Counted from the stretch's first letter, positions 11,114-21,751 are shown. The stretch is DNA of 64,000 nucleotides from Viola odorata (GCA_963691705.1 OY829539.1:44897656-44961655), one strand, 5' to 3'. Translations and numbers: made by a program. Notes: a model not told the origin generated them from the sequence alone.

Positions 11114-12767
11114 ATCGTTCAGCTGCAAGTGGATGAGCTACTTGAGCGAGGGTACATGAGGCAAAGCCTTTCCCCATGCGTCATTCCGGTGATCCCAGCT
11201 CCAAAGAAAGATGGCAGCTGGCGTGTGTGTGTTGATTGTCGCGCAATCAATAAAATCACTGTAAAGTATCGACACCCTATCCCTCGTTTAGATGACATGT
11301 TAGATGAATTAAGTGGTAGTAAGATATTCTCTAAAATTGATTTGATGAGTGGTTACCACCAGATTCGTATGAAAGAGGGCGATGAATGGAAAACAGCTTT
11401 TAAAACTAAGTATGACTTATATGAATGAATGGTTATGCCTTTTGGATTAACTAATGCTCCTAGCACATTCATGAGATTGATGAACCATGTACTTAGGCAC
11501 TTCATCGGCAGATTTGTTGTCGTCTATTTTGACGATATTTTACTCTATAACAAATCATTTGATGAGCATGTTTTACATCTTAGGGAAGTTTTTCTAACAC
11601 TTTGTGAGTAGAAGTTGTATGCTAAACCTAGTAAAAGCTCATTTGTAATGGAACAAGTTGGTTTTCTTGGTTTTATTATGAGTGTAGATGGTGTGAAGGT
11701 TGACAAGGAGAAGATCCGAGGTATTAAGGAGTGGCCGACCCCAAAGAATGAGAGTGACGTGAGATCCTTCCATGGATTGGCGAGCTTCTATCGACGTTTC
11801 GTCAAGGATTTTAGCACCATTGTTGTCCCCTTGAATGATCTAACCAAGAAGAATGTTCTTTTTAAGTGGGAACAGCCGCAAGAGGAAACGTTTACTACAC
11901 TTAAGGAACACTTGTGCTCGGCCCTGGTGCTCGCTCTTCCAGACTTCAGCAAGGCCTTCGAGATCGAATGCGATGCAAGCGGTTTAGGGATTGGGGTTCT
12001 TCTTATGCAGGAGAAGCGACCCATTGCCTATTTCAGTGAAAAGCTAAAGGACACACAACTGAGGTACCCAACCTACGACAAGGAGTTCTATGCCCTTGTC
12101 CGAGCGTTAGAGACATGGCAGCACTACTTGATGCCGAGGGAGTTCATCGTCCACACTGATCATTTGAGCTTGAAGTACCTCAAGGGACAAGGTAAGCTCA
12201 ATCGCCGCCACGCAACATGGATGGAGTACATCGAACCTTTCCCATACCACATTCAGTACAAGCAAGGTAAGGAGAATATTGTCGCCGATGCATTATCAAG
12301 AAGGTACGCATTAATCACTTCCCTTAACGCTAAACTACTCGGATTTTCCCACATCATTGAACTCTATGCTCTTGATTCTGATTTTGGAGATATATATAAG
12401 CATGATGTGTCTATTGCTGGATCTAAGTTCTATAAGCATGAGGGTTATTTATTTAAGGGTAAATGATTGTGCATTCCTCATTGTTCTTTGCGTGACTTGC
12501 TTGTACACGAGTCCTATAGTGGCGGTTTGATGGGCCATTTTGGCGTGACTAAGACCTTAGATGTGTTGCATAATCACTTTTATTGACCTCACATGAAGCG
12601 CGATGTAGTGTGCAATGTTGCTCGATGTTTAATTTATCGTAGAGCTAAATCTAAGTCTGCTGGTCATGGCGAGTATATCCCTTTACCCACACCTTCCTAT
12701 CCTTGGACTGACCTGTCCATGGATTTTGTAGTGGGGTTGCCTAAGTCCAAAAATGGGAAGGATAGTG
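11114..12767 (+). pseudogene. RT, RNase H and integrase N-terminus of the CRM-like element
   Basis: One frame runs from 11129 to 12767 with four stops: TGA 11426, TAG 11612, TGA 12464 and TGA near 12584. RT shows [14 protein letters not shown], the [10 protein letters not shown] block and the catalytic YFDD at about 11525-11536. RNase H (about 11950-12290) has the IECDASG and [10 protein letters not shown] blocks and ends at VADALSRRY. The integrase zinc domain has both histidines, but its last Cys is Tyr (RCLIYRR). The first catalytic Asp is in MDFVVGLP. The sequence is cut at 12767 by the Tat-type insertion and resumes at 28288. Confidence 0.9.
12763..12767. repeat. TSD TAGTG, left of the Tat element
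   Basis: Matches 28283-28287 on the other side of the 15.5 kb insertion. Confidence 0.93.
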
Positions 12768-13340
12768 TGATAATAATTTGTCTTCTGCCGAAGGATGTAT
12801 GGCGGAGCAGCTCTTCTCAGATCAGTGTGGGCGACGGTCCACAGTACCTGCAATGTGCCGGAGGGGGTCTCCGGCGGAAACACTCCGATGCTTAAGTCAG
12901 TAGGTGTACTGAAATTGGCAGAGTTTTGGCCAGTCAAGTCCGCTTACCTGCCTCCTTTGTGGGGGAGGTATTTATAGAAGAAAGGGGGCGTTCCCGCCCG
13001 AGTAAACGGGTATGGAGCTATCGCTCGCGTTAGGGTCTGTGGTTCACCCTTATCATGATACGCTACCTTGGCGGTAGGTGTTTTAGGTAGATATTGCCGC
13101 GGTAGGATAATGGCCGGAGCGTTAATCCTGTCGCGTGGTTTCCTCTAGGGGTGAGATAACTCCTTGAGCCAAGCAGGAGGTCCGTGAGAGGAGCCGGTAG
13201 GGCCCCGTTAGCGTCTGTAGCGTTAGCCTTTGGGGAAGGTAGCAATCTTGTCCCTACCGTGGTGGTGCGAAACAGTAGCTATGCCTCTTCCCACCGGATG
13301 ATAGACGAAAATACCCTTTCTTTTAGGTGGATTGTTATCA
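12768..13340 (-). repeat. 3' LTR of the Tat element
   Basis: 573 bp, ending in TGATAA/TTATCA. It contains paired CGTTAG motifs, and GGTATTTATAG near 12967 that could be a TATA box on either strand. The sequence just inside it (13341-13360) is a poor polypurine tract on the minus strand. Confidence 0.92.
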
Positions 13341-13535
13341 TAAGCCCAACTGAAAATGAGCCCGAGTGTTTACCAAGGGCTAACGTTCCTTCTCTCACTG
13401 AGAGTCCCTTTAAGTACCGGGGTGGTTTTGCCTCAGAAAATGGTCCTGATGGTTTTTTGTCAGGATCTATAAATCAGAGGTTCCTCTGCGCCAGTTTCTT
13501 CGCATTTTTCACGTTCTTTCTTTTCATATTCCGCC
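13341..13535 (+). promoter_or_regulatory. Putative promoter of antisense gene 1
   Basis: CTATAAAT at 13467-13474 is followed at about 30 bp by a pyrimidine-rich stretch and then the start codon. A CTAACG motif lies at 13380. The spacing is right for a plant RNA polymerase II core promoter reading away from the 3' LTR. Confidence 0.5.
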
Positions 13536-13919
13536 ATGGATGAACTGACTCGCAATTTCCTGATCTCCAAAACTCTGACCCTGAAGAATCTTATTGAGGG
13601 TGACATCGGCTTCCTGGAGAGGATGATCACTAAGACCTCCGAGGATGTCCTGGAGCTGCAAGGGGTACTAACCCCTATTCTGTCTAGACAGCTGGGAATA
13701 ACTCTGGAGGATTTTAATCCCCTAGAGAGTTTGGCAAAACTGGCCACTGTCAGTGCTCACCTTGATGTGGTGGCCTCGATGCTGCAGCAGAGGAAAGATC
13801 TGCTGGCCTGCTGCCTAAAGGGCATGAGAGCTTGCTCTTCCGAACTGACCTCCGTCGCTGACGCTTTAAGGGAGGTTCCCGTTGTGCCAGGGGAAGATGA
13901 TGCGGGGTCCAATATCTGA
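13536..13919 (+). CDS. Antisense gene 1: small helical protein of unknown function
   Basis: A 127-aa protein read opposite to the retrotransposon genes. The start is in a near-ideal context (CCGCCATGGATG), with a TATA box 62 bp upstream of the ATG and AATAAA at 13996-14001 after the stop. That makes it a complete compact gene. The sequence is almost entirely predicted helix, with leucine-rich amphipathic segments (DVLELQGVLTPIL, then LATVSAHLDVVASMLQQRKDLL). It ends in an acidic tail. There is no signal peptide or membrane segment, and I do not recognise a domain. The leucine spacing suggests a helical bundle or coiled coil that could pair with the coiled-coil tails of antisense genes 3 and 4; that is inference. 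The frame is fully open although the gag-pol of the same element is damaged. Confidence 0.65.
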   Translation: MDELTRNFLISKTLTLKNLIEGDIGFLERMITKTSEDVLELQGVLTPILSRQLGITLEDFNPLESLAKLATVSAHLDVVASMLQQRKDLLACCLKGMRACSSELTSVADALREVPVVPGEDDAGSNI

Positions 13920-14333
13920 CCGCTGGCTCCGCTTCTTCTCGTTGCTTTTCTTATGTTTCTTGTACATATTTGAACGCTAAGGCCACCTGGCCATAAATAA
14001 ATAACTGTCTCTGCTTTTTCCCAAGTCTTCTTTTTTTCTTGCTTGGTTGCTTGCTTTATTGGTTGGAAATATTTGTCATGAGCCCAACTGAAAACGGGTC
14101 TTTCTCGGGACATTGTATTGCAGTGGTCGTGTTCCGGGAATTAGCAATGAATGCTCTGTCATGACTGTTACAGGGTCGTCTTTTCAGTGGCAGGTGGTTG
14201 GGCGGTTCTTTGGCGCCCTTTGATTGGTGCGTTCAACGAGAAGATGCGCCTGTGACGGATCGGATTCTGCAATTGCAGTTATTTTTCCCAAGCGTCTTAA
14301 TTGATTTTTCAGGGATCGAAATGCTCACTCGGC

Positions 14334-14341
14334 TATATAAG
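14334..14341 (+). promoter_or_regulatory. TATA box of antisense gene 2
   Basis: TATATAAG lies 73 bp before the ATG at 14414. It is followed by a long pyrimidine run (14366-14400) ending in TTTTGCAG. Confidence 0.6.
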
Positions 14342-14413
14342 GGAGTTTGGTTTCCCTTTCCTGTTCATCTTCATCCTTTTCCTTCTTTTTTTTTTTTTGC
14401 TTTTGCAGGTGAC

Positions 14414-14836
14414 ATGGCAGATTTTTATTTCTTAAGTTCCATGGATCGTGACTCCTTGCCGACTCCCCCGACTTCGCCGGACTCAGATCATCCCCCTCCT
14501 TCGCCACCATGGAGGCCTCCGGTCCGCCGAAAGGGTCGTAAGAAGCAGGGGAAACGGACTTCCAAGATGCCCTTTGCGACTTTGGCTTCTTCTGGTTCTG
14601 CTATTCAAGAGGGTGGCAAACGCTTTTCTTCCCCTGATTGCTCGCTGAACGAGGATTTTCCCATCAGTGCTGGTGTGGGGTTGGAAGATTCGAGCGCCAA
14701 AGGAAAATCATGCCCGTCAGGATCCTGCCCAGAAAGGGAGGCAGACCAGCCGGTCCCGAATGCTGACGGGAAGATGCCGTTCCTTGATGATGACGGGGTT
14801 TATCACCATGGCATTTATTGGCCTGATGAGGATTAG
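14414..14836 (+). CDS. Antisense gene 2: Pro-rich basic protein with acidic tail
   Basis: 140 aa starting MADFYFLSSMDRD. Next come a proline-rich run (PTPPTSPDSDHPPPSPPW), a strongly basic block (RRKGRKKQGKR) resembling a nuclear or nucleic-acid-binding signal, a Ser/Gly-rich middle and an acidic aromatic end (LDDDGVYHHGIYWPDED). I chose the ATG at 14414 over the upstream TTG-started frame because it lies just after the TATA box and pyrimidine tract. AATAAA follows at 14873. It is mostly disordered and no known domain is recognised. The basic patch suggests a nuclear or RNA-binding role, by inference only. Confidence 0.55.
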   Translation: MADFYFLSSMDRDSLPTPPTSPDSDHPPPSPPWRPPVRRKGRKKQGKRTSKMPFATLASSGSAIQEGGKRFSSPDCSLNEDFPISAGVGLEDSSAKGKSCPSGSCPEREADQPVPNADGKMPFLDDDGVYHHGIYWPDED

Positions 14837-15333
14837 CCGTTTTGCATTGTACCCGCCTATTGGCGTTTTATGAATAAAATAACGTTTTCTGCCTTTTCAA
14901 TTTTGTCGTTATTTCCGTTAGCCTGCTGGTTCTTGGTGATAGCTAACGCAAGTGGTTGGCCTGACTGAGGCAATCGCTTCGCGGTTACTCTGACCGGGTC
15001 AGTACTGTCTCGCCCATTTGGGGAGTCTCGACGAATAACTTCTCTTTTTTCAAATTTCTTTAATGCGCTTCCACGTGGCCAACTTCTTTTACACGCGTCT
15101 TCGCCTAATTGGTGACTCAATTAATGCGGTGGCATTTTTATCCTTTAAGAAGGGCCATTCTCCAATTTCTCAAAACTTTTGCCCTCACTTCAAATTTTCC
15201 TTTTTGTCTTCCTTCGTCTTCTTCTCCGAATACCTTTTTTGCCACTCGTCACTGTCTGCCGATTTCTCTGCGATTCTTCTCCTTTAAGGTATCAATTCGT
15301 CCCTTCTCAGATTTCCTTTTTTGTTGGTTTGCT
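14837..15333 (+). other. Spacer and 5' region of antisense gene 3
   Basis: Holds the AATAAA of gene 2, two CTAACG/CGTTAG motifs (14917 and 14943) and a pyrimidine-rich 5' leader (15170-15330) before the ATG at 15334. No good TATA box; TTTTTATCC near 15135 is the best candidate. Confidence 0.5.
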
Positions 15334-17502
15334 ATGGCTAGGAATAGACCTCGCCAGATTATCTCTAGGCCCATGGATCCCGAGGTTGCCCAATCACCGA
15401 GTATTTTTACCTGCGATGTGGTTCTGAAAGCCGAATTGGAGGAACATGGTATTACCTTTCCTCCTGGGCATGAGCCTTCTATTCCCGGAAGTGATATGCG
15501 GCTTCATAATCCAGGGTGGGGTCATAGTAGGCTTCTTTATTTTAAAATGTTCCTTTATGGTTTCCGCTTTCCCGTTCATGAGTCGATACTAACTTTGCTG
15601 CGGGAGTATAGCCTTAATCCTGCCCAGATAACCCCTTCCTCTTGGTGTGCGGTTTATGCTTTTCTTCGCGCTTGCGAGTTGAAGAACATTTTTACCCCAT
15701 CTATCAATTTGTTTCGCAAATTCTTTAGCATGATTTGCTACAAGTGTTTAATCGAGATTACTCCCAGGTGGGATGATGCGCTCGTGCAGTCATTTTGGCA
15801 ACGTTTTCACGGCTTCAAGAAGGGTGTAGCTGATTGGAAGAGCAGCTTCTTTGTTCTGGAGCTACCGTCACGTTTGTGGCGTATCAATTTCAATCAGGAA
15901 CTGGCAGGTCCCGTTTGGACAAATCCTGCGATTTTGTCCAGAACTGAGTTGGACCAGGCTAACGCTTTGTTAGACGAGAATACCCACTACCGTATTCGTG
16001 CCTTTGCTCTTTTCAAGCCTCTGGAAGAGTGCGTTATGGGTGAGCCTATTTCTTTCCATATTTTCTTTACTTTGGTCCTCGCGTGCTTTGTTTGCTATAA
16101 GAAGCTAACGGTTGATTCCCAAGTGACGCTGGTACTCCTCTGAACGTAATACCGCTTCAAACTTTACCGGCCTCGCCTTCGGCCGAGGGCTCAAGTTGGG
16201 GTGGTGTTCCTCCTTCGAGGAAGAGAACTAAAACGGTTGCCCAGGGAGGGCGAAGGCCCGTTAGCTCTGTACGAACTTCTCGCTTTGTGGAAAATTGGCT
16301 ACCGGAGCGTCGCACGGGGACGGACTCCAGGCCTGTCGCAACGACGGTAATTACTAGCGATGATGAGGATGCAGATGCTAAGTCAGACCTTTGCCATGCT
16401 TCTTCCCTTGCTGCTTCCCAGCGTCGGAAAAAACTTCGAGTGGCCTCTGGTGAGCAAGCTACCGGGACATCTCCTGTGGATGTGGCGACTGTTTCTACGC
16501 CTGCTGTTTTGTCTGAGGCGGGCGCCTCTCAGCCAACGGGAGCCGCTGAGGCGTTGGAAAAAACTTGTTCTTATGAGGGAGAGGGCCTACCGATGGAATG
16601 TCCTCCTCCCATGGTTGACGCTCCCGATTCTTCGATTGCTCATTGTATTCCTGACGTAATGGTCACGCCTCCTGTGGCGGATTCGACTGCTGAGCTACCA
16701 CCTAAGATTACTCCGCAGCTATTTTTTACTCCTTTCAAGAGTATTTTTCCTCAGGGCTCTTCTCCGCCTCCCTCAATCAATCTTGGTCCTGACGGGGACC
16801 CGACCTACCGTATGAATCTTGCAGGGTTTTGCTTTGATGCCCTTCGCGCTGTCGGGGTTCCCCAACCTTTTTCTCGAGATGAGTTTACTGCACCCTTGAT
16901 AGGGGAGATGCTGAGTTCCAAAAAGGAGAAAGAGGAATTTCTTCAACTCCCTCCCTCGACACGCTTTCGCCATGTTCTGAATGATTCTCTGGACTTCTTC
17001 CGCCATCTGAATTATCAATTCGAAATTCACGATCGCGAGTCACGTAATTTTTCCAGCGCATTGTGTGTCACTCTAGGTTGAGAAGGCGGTGGAGCACTCT
17101 AGGTTGCTGACGCGTCTTTGTGAATCGTCCCAAACGGAATTGGACAGAGAAAAATCTATCAGGAAAGCCAAGATAGAAGTTCTGGAGGCGGAATTGGACA
17201 GAGAAAAATCTATCGGGAAAGCCAAGGTAGAAGTTCTGGAGGCGGAATTGGCGCTGGAAAGGAAGAAGAATCTCTTTCTCCGCGAAGAGGTACTTGCTCG
17301 AGATGAGGGGTCTGCTAGGGCGTCATTAAAGGAAGAGTTATGGAGGAAGAGGGTTCTGGAGGCCTTCATTTCTGGATTTGCGTCTCGTTTCAAAGGTAAC
17401 CCTTCGGATCCGGCCCAGGTAGCTGATTACATATCTATCGTGATGGGTGAGATTAGCAAAGGTGACAGCGGTTCTTCTGGCCCTTCGGGGGAGAAAGTCT
17501 AA
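15334..17502 (+). CDS. Antisense gene 3: Transposase_28-like protein with coiled-coil tail, probably broken
   Basis: Begins MARNRPRQII in the context GCTATGGCT. Residues about 40-230 resemble the plant family filed as putative gypsy-type transposon (Transposase_28), seen in antisense ORFs of Tat elements. Visible marks are the YFKMFLYGFRFPVHES block, LNPAQITPSSW, CELKNIF and WKSSFFVLELPSRLWR. An intron is likely from GTGAGC at 16040 to AAG at 16123; the downstream frame (16124-17081) is then off by one base, suggesting a frameshift. A second break lies at 17074-17076. The last part (17077-17502) is a coiled coil containing a 54-bp tandem duplication. The function of this family is unknown. 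It is a paralogue of antisense gene 4. Confidence 0.6.
16040..16123 (+). other. Probable intron in antisense gene 3
   Basis: GGTGAGCC donor, pyrimidine-rich body, AAGCTAACG branch-like site and CCCAAG acceptor. It sits at the same place in the protein as the candidate intron of antisense gene 4. The join leaves the next exon in the wrong frame by one base. Confidence 0.45.
17137..17244 (+). repeat. 54-bp tandem duplication in a coiled coil
   Basis: Two near-identical 54-bp units (starting 17137 and 17191) each encode an 18-residue coiled-coil segment beginning ELDREKSI. The length is a multiple of three, so the frame is kept and the helix is lengthened by about five heptad-like turns. Confidence 0.9.
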
Positions 17503-18126
17503 CGCTAGTGATGGTGCTGGGCCTTTCCTTGTTTTTCTTGTTGTTGTCTCTTCTTTTGTTATTTCTTGAAAACCATTCGAACATTGTTTCTCTTGTAATA
17601 ATGCTGACGCTTTGTATCCTTTGTCGCACTGTATGATATTACCGTTTATTCCTTCTTTATCTTCTTTGTACCATCGCGCCGTTTGGCAAGGCCAGCGCTG
17701 CTTTTTATGTTTTTTTTTTTTTTTAATCAATCCCTTTGTCCCTCATTTAATGCGACTTGAAGGGTAATGATGAAAGAAGACACGTGTCCTTCCTCAGAGG
17801 GGCGTTTGGAGCAAGCGTCTCCTAGGGAGTTGCGAATGCAGAGGCGTTTCGTCCTTATTTCAAATTTGCACCTTCTGGCGCGTGCCTTACTTTATGACGC
17901 GCTGCTTTGCCACGTGTCTGCTGCTGACTGGTCGCCCTTTCAGGATTATATCTATTATTTCTTCTACCCCTTTTTCTTTTTCCATCTTTCCCTTATACGC
18001 TATTGTGTCTTTGGATAAATACTTTGCGCCGCTCTCTCTTTCTGGTTCAAGACTCCTCGCATTCTCTTTCACGAAGGTACAAGGTACACGTCTTTTTCTT
18101 TTCTCTTTGTTTCTTCCTTGTTGGCC
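17503..18126 (+). promoter_or_regulatory. Spacer with putative promoter of antisense gene 4
   Basis: The 3' end of gene 3 has AATAAT near 17598 and a T run at 17708-17724. GGATAAATACT at 18013-18023 is a plausible TATA box, followed by a pyrimidine-rich leader up to the start at 18127. Confidence 0.45.
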
Positions 18127-20408
18127 ATGGCTAGAACTAAGAAATCCTCTGAAGAAGGAGATCCTCAAAGGTCCTCCGGGGAAGAAGTAATTGATACCAC
18201 TCCCACTTCTTTGTACACGCTGCCCTTAATTAACCGTAGACTTGCTGGGTTTTCTGCACGATTTCCCAAGGAATATCCCGTGCATCCTGCTTTTGAGTCA
18301 CTTCGACTGAACAACATTTTGCCCGGAAATAGTAGAATGCTGTATGCTAAGCTCTTCGATCATGGGTTTCGTCTCCCTCTTGACCCGCTTGTAAAATTGT
18401 TGTTGGCAGATTCTGATTTGGCTCCGGCTCAGTTGAGTCCTAACACGATTTGCGTTGTTAGTGCTTTTGCCGCATTGTGCCGTTTCAAGGGAATAGAATC
18501 TCCCACCTTAGCGTTGCTTCATGACATTTTCCAATTGTATTCCCGTAAAGGGGTGATATCGATATTGCCTCGCTACGAAGACGGTTCTTTGAAGCCCTTT
18601 ACTTGGAAACTAATGGGCATTGAGTCTTCCATTCCTCACTGGAAAGAGGAATTTTTTATTGTTGATCTGCCTGAGCCGTTGTGGAGGGCTGGCTTCAACG
18701 AAACAATTAAAGATGGGGCTTGGGGTCATCGGAAACCCCTTTCCGACCCGGAGGATGGCTGGTTGAAGACGCTGCTTCAATTTGATTTTAGCGTTGATGC
18801 CCGAAAAGTGGCCAACGGGTTGCCCGTGGAACAGTGCAAGAAGGGTGAACGTTTGACCTTTTTTCTTTTGCGTTGTCAAGAAGTACTAACGCTAACGTTT
18901 TGTGATGGTGCAGTGCCTCCGCCTGGTTGGGAGCCCGAGTATTTCCGAAGGAGGAGGAAACAGGAGGCGAAAAAGAAAGCTGTCGCTGAAGCTAGGGCTG
19001 CTGCTGCCGCTAACGCCAAGGAAGGGGAGGCCACTGCTACCGCTAACGTTGCGGGCCCTCGGGTTGTAAGACAGAAAAGGCCTAGGAGAGCACGTGCTGC
19101 CCCATCCGTTTCGTCCCAGACTGTTGTCTCTTCAGAGGCTACGGTTGATCCGATTCCTGTTGGGATTCCTCTTGTGTCCTCCACCACTCAGGTGAGCATT
19201 TTTAAAACTTTTGTCTTTCTTTTTTGCACGGTTTCCTTATCACGTTCTGCGTTATTTAGGAAGTCGTTGCTGCTTCTGTCCCCTCTACCTCCTAGGGAGA
19301 TATGGGTATCGCTGATGTCCTTCGCGAGCGTCAGAAGAAGGCTTGCTATGATCTCCCGAATAGCCCTTCTTCCTCGGCCGCCAACCGTAGTTCGAGTGCC
19401 CTTGGGGGCGAGGGTGCGTCTGCTGATCAATCGGAACCTGTTGATTTTGGCGGTCAACCCCATGTGCCTCCTGGTTCTCCGATCCATTCCGCGCACACCC
19501 CAACGGGCTATGATTCTGATGCCCTTAATCCTGAGGTGCCCGGAGGTAATGAGGTCTCGATGCCTAACGTGGAGGGCTCCACTAGCTGGCCAGCTTCTCC
19601 TGGTGCATTGTTCTTTGTTCCGATGCCCCATCCAACTATTGCGAGGGGTGGCCCCGCCCCTGCCTTAATGGCTGGTATCTCTCCCTACGAGCATCCTCTC
19701 CTACCGACTCATCACGTTAGCTTACGCTCCTTTAGGGACAGTATTCTGCAGTTTCCTGCCGATGCTGACCATGAGACCGTGATTTCCTCTACCGCTTATC
19801 TGGTGGCAGAGATTCTGTCTCTTCCAAGAGAGAGGGATGCCTTTGTGGCTTGGGGCGAGCAGGGGCGCATCAATTTCCTTCGTTCTCAGGCGTTCTCTAT
19901 GCTTTGCCATCTTTACTATATGGATGAGGAGAATGCCAGAGCTGCAGCTAACGGGCAAGGAGAGGTAAACAGGCTGCTGGAAGAGCGACAGCGTCTTGAA
20001 AATGCCCTTGCTGCTGCCAACGAAAGTATGGAGACTGCTCGGGGAGAGGCTATCGCGGCTAAACAAGAGTTGGAGGCCGCTAAGTTAGCTTTGGAGGAGG
20101 AGAAGCGACAACGCGCTGATCTGGCCATACGCCTCTCTCAGGAGGAGAATAGCCTGCGTCTGGAGAGACAGAGGAATGTTGAGCTTTCTGCCGATTCCTC
20201 CCTTAACACTGAGAAGAACCGTTGGTACCTAGAGCAGGGTGGGGGAATCATGTCAGAAGCCGTGATGCATCATTATGGAGTTGAGGAGCTCCGTATTGAA
20301 CATCTCTCTGCGTATTTTGACAAGAGAGCCTCATCCATTACTGATAGCGGTTTCTATCAGTGGAAGGCTGCTCAGCAAGGAGGGGTCAACGCGCCGCCCA
20401 ATCTTTAG
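18127..20408 (+). CDS. Antisense gene 4: spliced Transposase_28-like protein with long coiled coil
   Basis: The start is the ATG in TTGGCCATGGCT. Exon 1 (18127-19191) and exon 2 (19296-20408) join in phase across a 104-bp GT-AG intron, giving about 725 aa. The first 250 residues align by eye with antisense gene 3 (LYAKLFDHGFRLPLDP, then LAPAQLSPNTI, then WKEEFFIVDLPEPLWR). An Ala/Lys-rich basic stretch follows (RRRRKQEAKKKAVAEA), then a Ser/Pro-rich region. About 110 residues of heptad coiled coil (EVNRLLEERQRLENALAAAN onward) precede a C-terminal segment. A 69-bp phase-neutral internal intron may also be removed. Unlike gag-pol in the same element this gene has no stop, which suggests it was intact recently. 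The basic region and coiled coil fit a nuclear, self-associating protein; the function is unknown. Confidence 0.7.
18845..18913 (+). other. Possible optional intron (exitron) in antisense gene 4
   Basis: GTGAAC donor, a perfect TACTAAC branch site at 18884-18890 and a GTGCAG acceptor 23 bp later. The length is 69 bp, exactly 23 codons and without a stop, so both spliced and unspliced mRNAs stay in frame. Confidence 0.55.
19192..19295 (+). other. Intron of antisense gene 4
   Basis: 104 bp from GTGAGC to CTCCTAG, rich in T. The unspliced frame runs into unrelated sequence, while splicing joins two long open frames in phase 0 (CAG then GGA GAT ATG). Confidence 0.7.
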
Positions 20409-20803
20409 ACTTTTTGTTGTTTAGATGTTTTACATTTTTGTGGCTGACGAGCCCGTCTATATTTTGTACTTTAAATAATGTCGGCCTTGACTTGGCTAAT
20501 CCACTCTTTTTGGATAGAAGTTCTTTATCTGCTTTTCTTCATAATGTCGTTTGATCACTTGTCCGCATGGGACGTTTGGCGTTAGGTTTCCCTAGACGCA
20601 TAGTTTCGCGTTGTATCCCGTTAGCTTTTCATCAGCTGCATTCAAGTAGCATGTCCATTATATCCTCCGATAGCCTTTCTGAGTGTAAATTAGCGTTGCT
20701 TCCGCATCTGTTGCACTCGTATTCCTGCCGTCCCTCGTTGTCAGAGGGGGCTTTACGTCTGTTTCAACGTTGTTGTTGCAGTATGGTCACCTCTCTGTCA
20801 TCG
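20409..20803 (+). other. 3' region of antisense gene 4
   Basis: No gene seen. It contains AATAAT near 20474 and CGTTAG motifs at 20580 and 20620. It is the tail of antisense gene 4 on one strand and downstream of integrase on the other. Confidence 0.5.
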
Positions 20804-21180
20804 TTTCACCGGGTATCAACCGCGCGGCTATTAGTTAGGATTTCTTTTGTTTCTTTTTGCCACAGATAGGCTCCAACATCGCTTCACCGGGTATCAACCG
20901 CGCGGCTACTAGTTAGGATTTCTTTGTTTCCTTTCCGCCACAGATAAGCTCCAACATCGCTTCACCGGGTATCAACCGCGCGGCTACTAGTTAGGATTTC
21001 TTTGTTCCTTTCGCCACAGATAGGCTCCAACATCGCTTCACCGGGTATCAACCGCGCGGCTACTAGTTAGGATTTCTTTGTTTCCTTTCCGCCACAGATA
21101 GGCTCCAACATCGCTTCACCGGGTATCAACCGCGCGGCTACTAGTTGGGATGCCTTTGTTCCTTTCGCCACAGATAGGCT
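20804..21180 (+). repeat. Minisatellite of about 77 bp, five copies
   Basis: Units start at 20804, 20883, 20961, 21037 and 21115. Each contains TTCACCGGGTATCAACCGCG, then GGCTACTAGTTAGGATTTC and GCCACAGATAGGCTCCAAC. The period varies by one or two bases. Confidence 0.93.
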
Positions 21181-21665
21181 TTGGGGAGTGCCTCGTCTTA
21201 GTGAGCTGTCTGATCAGGACCAGCCATCACAAGGATAGGACTTTTCACCCCCAAGCGTTGTACCTCTCGTCCGTGGAATCGTGCCTCGTCTCAATGGGCC
21301 GTCTATGTGAGCACGGTTACCACAAGGATAGGATTTTCACTTCCAGGACGGAGTTAGTCTCTCCTTGGGGCGTGCCTCTCCTTATGGGGTTACCACAAGA
21401 ATAGGATTTCACTCCCAAGGATTCTGGGGCATGCCTCATCTTAACGGGCCGTCTATGTGAGCACGGTTGCCGCAAGGATAGGATTTTCACTCCGGGGAGC
21501 CGTTTGGGGTAGTGCCTCGTCTTAATGGGTCGTCTATGTGAGCACGGTTACCACAAGGATATGATTTTCACTCCCAAACGCCTTGTTATGCCAGGGCGTG
21601 CCTCGTCTTAATGAGCTGTCTGATCAAGACCAGCCATCACAAGGATAGGATTTTCACCCCTGGCA
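21181..21665 (+). repeat. Minisatellite of about 80 bp, six degenerate copies
   Basis: Each unit carries GTGCCTCGTCTTAATGGGC, CACAAGGATAGGATTTTCAC and a short divergent linker. It lies between the first minisatellite and the end of integrase. Confidence 0.88.
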
Positions 21666-21751
21666 TTCTTCGCTACCTGCATATTACCAGTAGCAAACGC
21701 ACGGTGAATATCTCAATATTCATTTATTAGAATAACTTTGATGTTACCCGA

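Noticed and set aside
18118..18126. Upstream TTG start for antisense gene 4
   Set aside because: Plants use ATG; the ATG at 18127 has a strong context.
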